The notes under the pieces are model-generated. The model made no database searches, had not been told where the DNA came from, and saw nothing but the letters and a program-made list of their open reading frames with translations. A DNA stretch of 45,664 bases, taken from the NCBI GenBank assembly GCA_030037635.1, contig JASHQH010000284.1, positions 1-45,664 of the forward strand, read 5' to 3'. Below are positions 39,806 through 45,664 of this stretch, in pieces. Position 1 is the stretch's first letter, and each line of letters begins with the position of its first letter. This DNA comes from Acidobacteriaceae bacterium. Lineage in GTDB: Bacteria; Acidobacteriota; Terriglobia; Terriglobales; Acidobacteriaceae. The position numbers were made by a program, and so were the translations under genes.

Positions 39806-39834
39806 TTGACATCGAAGCGACGCGTCCGTAATCT
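39806..39834 (+). promoter_or_regulatory. sigma70-type promoter, first twin gene
   Basis: TTGACA (39806-39811), a 17-bp spacer and TAATCT (39829-39834). The same architecture, with flanking sequence, is repeated before the second twin gene. The start near 39841 leaves an untranslated leader of about 135 nt containing agagtcgcac and gatcggaat, both also found in the second leader. The rest of 39586-39975 shows only the hairpin at 39751. Confidence 0.75.
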
Positions 39835-39975
39835 GGCTGCAATTGATCAGAGAGTCGCACTTAATTTAGATCGGAATTAGAGGCAGTAGGAACTTCAAGT
39901 CAGGGGTAACCCCTTCCGTCCTCGAGCTTGCGCGATCTTTGGGGATTTGTGTGCACTCCGAAGGACGAATACTCG

Positions 39976-41277
39976 ATGAGAGCCAACTTTTTCTGGGCCC
40001 TTGCACTTGTAGTATGCGCAATTCCGGCACTCAGCCAAGACATCGCCGTAAGCAGTCCCGCAAGCGGAGCCACAGTCGGCATTCCGTTTGTTCTCACCGC
40101 AACCGGGAGCGCCTGCTCAGGACAGACCCTTTCCGCCATGGGCTACTCCATTGACAACGGCGCCTCCACCTTCGTTTACTCCAGTTCGATCGATACATCG
40201 GTGACCACGACGGCCGGCTCGCATACCCTCTACGTCAAATCCTGGGGAACTGGGGGCTCGGCGTGCTACATTGCGGTTCCCATCGTTGTGTCGGCATCGG
40301 CCGCCAGCGCGCAGGTTACCAATGTGACTGTGAGTCAACCCACCTCCGGGCAGGAGCTGGTTTCGCCCTTCACCCTTATTGCGTCCGGCACGGAGTGCCA
40401 ATCACAACCCATCGGGGCGTTCGGCTTCTCCATCGACACCAGCAGCGACACCACAATCGTCACGGGAACTTCGGTCAATGCTGCGGTTACTTCGGCCACT
40501 GGCGCTCACACTCTGCACATCAAATCCTGGGGAACACAGGGGTCGGCTTGCGATACCGACGTTGCCATCACCGTGATGCCGTCTCCTCTCTCGTACGTCG
40601 GATCCGACGCGACTACCGTTTCCGCCATTCAGACTCTATCCAACTGGATCACCCAGTTTGACGTCGGAACCGGGTCCGGTGCTTCGGCCACTGGCGTTAC
40701 CGTTCTCACCGCTTCGCCCTCGCTCAGCGGGACCGCCCGCGAGTTCTACACCACGGCGACATATTATGGCGGGCAGCGTTACTACGTGAATTTCGGGGCC
40801 GACACCTCCGCCAGCAATTTCCTCTATGATGGCTGGGTTTATCTCACCAGCTCCATCGCCAACGTCGCCAACCTCGAATTTGATACCAATCAGGTGATGG
40901 AGAACGGCGACACCGTCATCTTCGGATTCCAGTGCGACGGTTGGAACCTAACCTGGGATTACACATATAACGCCGGGACTCCCACCGCTTATGTGGATCA
41001 GTGGGCGCATTCAAGTCAGCCCTGCAACCCGCAGAACTGGGCACAGAATACCTGGCATCACGTGCAAGTCATGTATTCGCGTGACGACAACGGGAATGCC
41101 ACCTACAAGTCGGTGTGGCTCGATAATGTCGAGCAGGATCTGTACGTCACCGTGCCATCTGCTTTTGCGCTCGGTTGGGGTTCATCACTGGTCACCAACT
41201 TCCAGGTCGACAGCTTCACCGCCGGCACTTCAACTTCCACGCTTTATCTGGATGAGTTGACCATTTACCGCTGGTAG
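39976..41277 (+). CDS. exported protein with two Ig-like repeats and a LamG-like C-terminal domain (twin 1)
   Basis: 433 residues: signal peptide (1-20, ending PALSQ), two Ig-like modules of about 85 residues (about 22-105 and 112-198), then a region of about 215 residues that looks like a concanavalin/LamG-type beta-sandwich (GFQCDGWNLTWDY, TWHHVQVMYSRDDNG, LYLDELTIYRW at the very end). Each Ig module has a Cys pair and the shared block GSHTLYVKSWGTGGSAC / GAHTLHIKSWGTQGSAC. This suggests a secreted or surface carbohydrate-binding protein; no catalytic motif is seen. ATG 39976 is preferred. An upstream in-frame GTG (39949) is conserved in the twin and could also be used. Confidence 0.8.
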   Translation: MRANFFWALALVVCAIPALSQDIAVSSPASGATVGIPFVLTATGSACSGQTLSAMGYSIDNGASTFVYSSSIDTSVTTTAGSHTLYVKSWGTGGSACYIAVPIVVSASAASAQVTNVTVSQPTSGQELVSPFTLIASGTECQSQPIGAFGFSIDTSSDTTIVTGTSVNAAVTSATGAHTLHIKSWGTQGSACDTDVAITVMPSPLSYVGSDATTVSAIQTLSNWITQFDVGTGSGASATGVTVLTASPSLSGTAREFYTTATYYGGQRYYVNFGADTSASNFLYDGWVYLTSSIANVANLEFDTNQVMENGDTVIFGFQCDGWNLTWDYTYNAGTPTAYVDQWAHSSQPCNPQNWAQNTWHHVQVMYSRDDNGNATYKSVWLDNVEQDLYVTVPSAFALGWGSSLVTNFQVDSFTAGTSTSTLYLDELTIYRW

Positions 41278-41306
41278 GTTCCTGCGATTGGCTATTTACT
41301 ATTCCC

Positions 41307-41348
41307 GTTTGGCCATACTTGCGGCGTTTGCTGCCGGAAGGGTGGGAA
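41307..41348. repeat. palindromic intergenic repeat, copy 3 (degenerate)
   Basis: gtttggccatacttgcggcg with ttgctgccggaagggtggga downstream, just after twin 1; it matches copy 4 after twin 2 including the preceding gctatt/gctatc stretch, so it was probably copied with the gene. Confidence 0.6.
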
Positions 41349-41442
41349 GCCAGATCGCAAATCTTGGTCGCACTAAGTTGCTCAGTCTGTGACTTTGCAC
41401 GGGAGTCTTCGCGATTTCCTCACACTCTCATCAAATTTTTTC

Positions 41443-41471
41443 TTGACATTGTTTCAACTCGCCCGTAAGCT
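41443..41471 (+). promoter_or_regulatory. sigma70-type promoter, second twin gene
   Basis: TTGACA (41443-41448), a 17-bp spacer and TAAGCT (41466-41471), preceded by ttttttc as in the first copy. The leader of about 143 nt repeats the agagtcgcac, gatcggaat and agaggc motifs of twin 1. Apart from this and repeat copy 3, the 343-bp gap holds nothing else I can identify. Confidence 0.75.
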
Positions 41472-41620
41472 TCCTCCAAATTCAACAAAGAGTCGCACCA
41501 AAGCCTGATCGGAATGAGAGGCTTTTGAAGTCTTCACGCCTGGGACTTCCCCCCGTCTGTCCTCGACCAAGCACGATCTGAAGAGGATTCGTGTGCGCTC
41601 AGAAGGACGGGCCAGGTTTC

Positions 41621-42916
41621 ATGAAAGCCAATTTGCTTTGGGCTTCAGTGCTCTTCGTGTGCGCAATCCCCGCCATCTGCCAAACCAGCGTTTTAGTCAC
41701 CAGTCCAATAGCCGGCGCCACCGTCGGGATTCCCTTTCTTCTCACCGCAGCTGCGGCTCCCTGCTCAGGCCAGACGGTCTCTGCCATGGGCTACTCCATT
41801 GATTCCGGCGCCACCACCTTCGTGTTCGCCACTTCAACCAATGCATGGGCAACTACGACGGCAGGCTCGCACACCCTCTACGTCAAATCGTGGGGAAGCG
41901 AAGGATCAGCCTGCGACACCACGGTTCCCATCGCCGTGTCGGCGTCAGTGCAGTCGAATGTAACCGTGAGTGAACCCAACGACGGGGCCGTGCTGGTATC
42001 GCCCTTCACCCTCACGGCGGCAGGCACAGAGTGCGAAGCGCAGCCCATTGTCGCGTTTGGCTTCTCCATCGATAACAGCGCCGCGACCACGATTGTGACG
42101 GGAACTTCGGTCGACGCTCCCGTCACATCGGCTCTTGGCGCGCACACTCTGCACGTCAAGTCATGGGGTAACCAGGGAGCGAGCTGCGTGACCAACATCG
42201 CCATCAACGTTGTGCCCAATCCCTATTCTCTGCTTCCATCATCGAACATCCCCGTGCCCATGATTCAGACTCTCGCCAACTGGCAAGCCGGAGCAGATCC
42301 GGGAACGGGGGCGGGCAGCGCTTTGACCTCGGGACTCACCAGCCTCGCTGCATCACCTTCGTTGCTCCAAACCAGCCGCCAGTTTGTTACCACAACCGCG
42401 GATTATGGCGGCGAGCTTTACGACGTTGACTTCGGCGCCGATACCGCGGCTACCAACTTCCTTTACGACGGCTGGATTTATCTCACCAGCTCTGCCGCCA
42501 ACATCGAAAATCTTGAGCTCGATATGAATCAGGTGATGGCCAACGGCCAAACCGTGATCTTCGGATTTCAGTGCGACGGCTGGAGCGGTACCTGGGATTA
42601 CACCGAAAATGCCGGAACCCCCGCGGCGTATTTGGACGAGTGGGTCCATTCCACTCAGGCCTGCAATATCCGGAACTGGAGACAGAATGCCTGGCATCAC
42701 GTGCAAATCGAGTATTCGCGCGACGACAACGGCAACGTCATCTACCAATCCGTGTGGCTCGATAACGTTGAGCAGAACCTGAACGTCACGGTGCCGTCGG
42801 CCTTTGCGCTGGGCTGGGGTCCTACCCTGCTCACCAACTTCCAAGTCGATGGAGGCACCTCCGTCGCCGCAACCTCAACTGTTTATCTGGATGATTTGAC
42901 GATTTATCGCTGGTAG
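41621..42916 (+). CDS. exported protein with two Ig-like repeats and a LamG-like C-terminal domain (twin 2)
   Basis: 431 residues, collinear with twin 1 from the signal peptide (MKANLLWASVLFVCAIPAICQ minus the last residue or so) to the identical ending LTIYRW. Both Ig modules keep the Cys pair and the HTLYVKSWGSEGSAC / HTLHVKSWGNQGASC blocks; the C-terminal domain keeps GFQCDGWSGTWDY and AWHHVQIEYSRDDNG. Divergence is spread evenly and no frameshift is seen, so both copies appear to be under selection. ATG 41621 is chosen; a GTG at 41591 in frame is shared with twin 1. The ligand is unknown. Confidence 0.8.
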   Translation: MKANLLWASVLFVCAIPAICQTSVLVTSPIAGATVGIPFLLTAAAAPCSGQTVSAMGYSIDSGATTFVFATSTNAWATTTAGSHTLYVKSWGSEGSACDTTVPIAVSASVQSNVTVSEPNDGAVLVSPFTLTAAGTECEAQPIVAFGFSIDNSAATTIVTGTSVDAPVTSALGAHTLHVKSWGNQGASCVTNIAINVVPNPYSLLPSSNIPVPMIQTLANWQAGADPGTGAGSALTSGLTSLAASPSLLQTSRQFVTTTADYGGELYDVDFGADTAATNFLYDGWIYLTSSAANIENLELDMNQVMANGQTVIFGFQCDGWSGTWDYTENAGTPAAYLDEWVHSTQACNIRNWRQNAWHHVQIEYSRDDNGNVIYQSVWLDNVEQNLNVTVPSAFALGWGPTLLTNFQVDGGTSVAATSTVYLDDLTIYRW

Positions 42917-42950
42917 CCTGGGCCTCTATTCGCTATCGGCTACTCCTGGT

Positions 42951-42997
42951 TCCCGGTTGGCCCATCCTTCCGGCGTTCTTTGCCGGAAGGGTGGGAA
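42951..42997. repeat. palindromic intergenic repeat, copy 4
   Basis: CCTTCCGGC-gttcttt-GCCGGAAGG (42966-42990), a perfect 9-bp stem, flanked by ggttggcccat and gtgggaa. It sits just downstream of twin 2 and could act as its transcript end. Confidence 0.7.
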
Positions 42998-43034
42998 CCC
43001 CGCTGGCGACTCCCTGTCTTCCTACTCCTACCGC

Positions 43035-43306
43035 CTAACGGCTGCTCCCTGTCTTTAACAGTCCCTCTACCAGCGCCTCTTGCTCCGCCTCGAGCGTGGG
43101 CCGATGATAGGTGCGTCCTGCGCGGTCATACCAGTAGTTGGCGTTCCATTCCGCGCCCTCCCTGCGATGCAGATAGGCGTGCACGGCCATGGCTTCGCGT
43201 GTCTCGAGGTCGTCGACGCGTCCCACCAGAGTGCCGCCAGCGGAGCCGGCAGCTCGCGCGGCGGCTCAGCCATGGCAAGCGTGGCGCGGAATTCGGCAAC
43301 CGTCAT
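43035..43306 (-). pseudogene. small conserved hypothetical protein, frameshifted
   Basis: The first frame gives MTVAEFRATLAMAEPPRELP then APLAALWWDA; another frame continues with GRVDDLETREAMAVHAYLHR and then REGAEWNANYWYDRAGRTYH. Joined, they make a protein of about 89 residues that I recognise as a small family with the pattern WWxA...VHAYLHRxEGD..NAxYWYxRAG, usually cytosolic and of unknown function. The frames must switch at about 43213-43224. Real decay or a one-base assembly error are both possible. Confidence 0.7.
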
Positions 43307-43337
43307 GGTGCTTTTCTAGCTGACCCGTCCGGAATAA

Positions 43338-43359
43338 GGCAAGCCCGCCCGTGCTTGCC
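43338..43359 (-). terminator. possible terminator of the STAS gene
   Basis: GGCAAGC-ccgcccgt-GCTTGCC, a 7-bp stem, 23 bp beyond the STAS stop on the minus strand and followed there by ttattcc. The U-run is short, so termination is uncertain. Confidence 0.4.
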
Positions 43360-43381
43360 GGCTAACGGCCATGCTCCGGTT

Positions 43382-43726
43382 TCACGAGCCTGTGCAGGCG
43401 GCTGCAGCGTCCGCTTCGCTGCCGAAGATTTGGAAGAGCTCCAGGACGCCCACCATCTTGAGCATTTTCGAGGCAAAACTGGAGGGATTCACCAGTTTCG
43501 CGCTTCCCCCCACCTTGGAAGATGTGCGCAGCGCGTTCACCACTGAGCCGATCCCCGACGAATCCAGAAAGGTGACGGCCTCCAGGTCGAGAATCAGGTG
43601 AATGTGCCCGCTGGAGAGCGCATTCAGAAAGGCGCCTTCAAACTGGTTCACCGCCTCGCCGCTCACCAGCCGGCCCTTCACCTTCAAAGTACACAGCGTT
43701 CCGTTCTCTTTGATGTCCAAATCCAC
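43382..43726 (-). CDS. STAS-domain anti-sigma factor antagonist
   Basis: 114 residues forming a single SpoIIAA/RsbV-like STAS domain: beta-rich N-terminus, then LILDLEAVTFLDSSGIGSVV with the phosphorylatable serine in DSSGIG, and a C-terminal helix. Such proteins are inactivated by an anti-sigma kinase and reactivated by an RsbU/SpoIIE phosphatase, like those encoded at 34249 and 37605. No kinase or sigma gene is visible in the window. The start is GTG 43726 with gaggga upstream. It diverges from the GAF-domain gene. Confidence 0.88.
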   Translation of the reverse strand: MDLDIKENGTLCTLKVKGRLVSGEAVNQFEGAFLNALSSGHIHLILDLEAVTFLDSSGIGSVVNALRTSSKVGGSAKLVNPSSFASKMLKMVGVLELFQIFGSEADAAAACTGS

Positions 43727-44055
43727 GCGAAATCCCTCTGGGCAGAATTCCCCTTTACTGTAACGGCTTGGCTTGTTAAGCTCGTGTCAATATTCTCGTC
43801 GATGCATACCCTTGTCAAGCGGAACGAGGAGGTCAAGGGACATGCGCAGATCGATGAGCCTTTTCATCGGCTTCCCCCAGCCAAATAGGTTAGGTTCCAT
43901 TCCGCTGCACGGCCGAACCCCCGGGGCAGCGGGAATCTGCGCTTGCTCCCAAGAGGATCGCAAGCCATATTTGCGGCCAAAGGTGTTTATACGGCCACGG
44001 AGCCGTCATCTGCTGAGTCGGGCTTGGAAACAGCGTTTCGGGAGATATGCCGCCC
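43727..44055. other. 329-bp divergent intergenic region
   Basis: Lies between the STAS gene and the GAF-domain gene. TTGACA occurs on the minus strand (about 43790) and TTGTCA on the plus strand (about 43813), but neither has a convincing -10 at normal spacing. No repeat, RNA gene or clear operator recognised. Confidence 0.4.
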
Positions 44056-45664
44056 ATGGACGAGCTCAAATACGCGATCCCATCGGCCAACGACACCGCC
44101 ATCGAAGCGGCCGCGCAACTTTTGAGCTCCGCCGATACCGCCTCACGGGCAGCCGTAATTACCTCCGCCGTCATCTCCCTCATTCCCGATAGTGCCTGCC
44201 TTTTGCACCGGTACCAGGCTGAAAACGATCCTCCCTCCTGGACCATCCTCGCCGCCGCGGGAGATATTTCGCTCGCCGATGTCGAGCATGCAGGCAGCTG
44301 GCTGTTTGAGATGCCTGATTCCCTGCCGGCCGAGGGTCAAATCTGCGATAAGAGCCGCCTGAACCGTGAAGACTACGCGCACTTGAACACCGCCCGTTCG
44401 GTAGGCGCCATTGCCTATGTGCCCGTGGATTCCGACGGCCAATTGGTGTCTGTTCTCGAAATCGTCGCATTCTCCGCAACCATCCAGCCGCAGCAATTGA
44501 ACGACCTTGCTCCACTGCTGCGCCTGATCGCGCCCGCAATCCTCTCCGGCGAGCTGTCTGAGCAGCGCCGCCAGACGCAGCTGGACTCGATTCACCGCAT
44601 GTCGCAGCTTTACGACCTGGAAAAATCGCTGAACGCGACCCTGGAGATGGATGCGGTGATCGCCCTGGTCCCCACCAAAGCCATTGCCATGCTTCCCTGC
44701 CAGGCCATGCACTTGTGGCTCTTCGATGGGCCCGACCTGCGCCTGGTGTCGGCCGCCGGAGACGATGACACCGTGGAACAGGGCATGGTCGAGGCGCCGG
44801 GTCGGGGCTATGTGGCCGACATGGCCGAAGAGGGCGAGCCGCTGCTGATTGCCGGCGACGGCGACGAGCGTTTGCAGGCGCGCAACGCGCGGCAGAGCGA
44901 AGAAAGCGCTGTCCCTCCGGTGAGCAATGCCCTTCTGGTTCCGCTCATGCAGGATGGCTCGGAGATCGGCGTTCTTGAAGCCGTTAACCGAGAGGACCAC
45001 CCGTTCGACGACGACGATCAGTTCCTCCTCATGTCGATGGCCGAGACGGTGGCCAATGCACTGAAAAATGCCAACCTGATGATGGCCGAGCGCAAGCTCG
45101 AGATTCTGAAGGTTCTGGTGCAGGTAAGCGCAGAGATCACCTCCACGCTGCGGCTTGATCGGCTCTTGCAAATCATCGTCAACAGCCCCCAGAGTGTGCT
45201 GCCCTACGAACTCTGCGCTGTCGCACTCGACAATCGCGGGCGCCTGCAGTTGAAGGCTGTATCGGGCATGAGCAGCCTGCCTCTTGGCGACCCGCAGGTG
45301 GAGCGGCTGCAGACCCTGACGCGCTGGCTATCTTCGCAGGACGAATCACTGCATCTTCGCCGCACTGATGAGAACGAAGAAGCGGCGTTGCCTCCCGAGA
45401 TTACGCAGCATTTCGACGAGACCGGATACCGCGCGCTCTATTCTCTGCCGCTGGCCGACGAGCAGGGACGCCTGGGCGCGCTCTTCTACGAGAGCAGCGA
45501 TCCCGATTTCCTGGGCGTGGCGCAGATCGAAATGATTAAGGTGCTGGCCGGCCAGGCCACCGTTGCGCTGCGCAACGCTCTGCTCTACCGCGAAGTCCCG
45601 CTCATGGGCATCCTTGAGCCGCTGGCGCAAAAAAAGGCCGCCCTGCTGCGCACCAGCCGGGGAA
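44056..45664 (+). CDS. multi-GAF-domain signalling protein, 3' end outside window
   Basis: An open frame from ATG 44056 (ggagat upstream) to the window end, 536 residues with no stop. No signal peptide or membrane helix so far. Three GAF-like modules can be traced: a divergent one at about 20-155, one at about 195-345 (LEMDAVIALVPTKAIAMLP ... SNALLVPLMQDGSEIGVLEA) and one at about 350-515 (LRLDRLLQIIVNSPQSVLP ... YSLPLADEQGRLGALFYE), joined by helical linkers. The last residues (LYREVPLMGILEPLAQKKA) start a further region. In some relatives, GAF proteins with a similar tail continue into a membrane-fusion (HlyD-like) part; that is from memory and uncertain here. The ligand is unknown. Confidence 0.82.
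   Translation, partial: MDELKYAIPSANDTAIEAAAQLLSSADTASRAAVITSAVISLIPDSACLLHRYQAENDPPSWTILAAAGDISLADVEHAGSWLFEMPDSLPAEGQICDKSRLNREDYAHLNTARSVGAIAYVPVDSDGQLVSVLEIVAFSATIQPQQLNDLAPLLRLIAPAILSGELSEQRRQTQLDSIHRMSQLYDLEKSLNATLEMDAVIALVPTKAIAMLPCQAMHLWLFDGPDLRLVSAAGDDDTVEQGMVEAPGRGYVADMAEEGEPLLIAGDGDERLQARNARQSEESAVPPVSNALLVPLMQDGSEIGVLEAVNREDHPFDDDDQFLLMSMAETVANALKNANLMMAERKLEILKVLVQVSAEITSTLRLDRLLQIIVNSPQSVLPYELCAVALDNRGRLQLKAVSGMSSLPLGDPQVERLQTLTRWLSSQDESLHLRRTDENEEAALPPEITQHFDETGYRALYSLPLADEQGRLGALFYESSDPDFLGVAQIEMIKVLAGQATVALRNALLYREVPLMGILEPLAQKKAALLRTSRG

Noticed and set aside
39841-39975. c-di-GMP or other known riboswitch in the twin-gene leaders
   Set aside because: I could not match the conserved leader motifs to the consensus of any riboswitch class I know.

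Overview
The window is a GC-rich bacterial chromosome segment with tightly packed genes. Its gene families suggest an acidobacterium, probably of the Terriglobia group: RsbU-type membrane phosphatases with jelly-roll sensors, an exported GH127 enzyme, CxxCH hexahaem cytochromes and Cys-paired Ig-like surface proteins. The lineage is an inference from protein character; there is no rRNA or other marker here that I could place. I see no CRISPR array, tRNA, rRNA, prophage or insertion sequence.

Layout. (1) 1-4331: the 3' end of polA, a Tat-exported GH127 beta-L-arabinofuranosidase-like enzyme, and a small coiled-coil protein. (2) 4422-12473: a nearly complete arginine operon, argR-argC-argB-argD-argF-argG-argH-argA(short GNAT type). 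It is led by two ARG boxes placed two helical turns apart over a sigma70-like promoter. argJ and argE are absent. (3) 12483-16983: a small membrane protein and hypF on the minus strand, then two exported proteins (SYLF domain; LolA-like). (4) 17190-22655: hoxEFUYH plus the maturation protease hoxW, which together encode a complete group 3d bidirectional NAD-linked [NiFe]-hydrogenase. A CRP-type palindrome lies upstream. (5) 22748-27408, facing the hox operon: nifJ (pyruvate:ferredoxin/flavodoxin oxidoreductase), translationally coupled to a dihydroorotate-dehydrogenase-like protein that lacks the usual catalytic motif. (6) 27615-33265: two paralogous exported hexahaem cytochromes sandwiching an exported protein made of two Cys-rich repeats, behind a sigma54-like promoter. 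Small membrane and exported proteins follow, then a SUOX-type molybdoenzyme with its cytochrome b partner. (7) 33422-45664: mtgA, two RsbU-type transmembrane phosphatases (one carrying a frameshift), an exported M20 amidohydrolase, twin Ig/LamG-like exported proteins with duplicated promoters and leaders, a frameshifted small gene, a STAS antagonist, and a GAF-domain protein that runs off the window end.

How the genes fit together. Regions 4-6 look like an anaerobic or micro-oxic redox island. PFOR would reduce ferredoxin or flavodoxin, Hox would exchange electrons between NAD(H) and protons/H2 with HypF building the CN ligands of its NiFe site, and the periplasmic haem and molybdenum proteins would handle electrons outside the membrane. 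Region 7 holds parts of a partner-switching pathway (phosphatases plus STAS protein) without a visible anti-sigma kinase. Two single-frame disruptions (near 39348 and near 43218) are either real lesions or assembly errors.

The best candidates for undescribed biology are the cytochrome / Cys-repeat / cytochrome cassette, the nifJ-coupled DHOD-like protein, and the duplicated promoter-leader-surface-protein unit.
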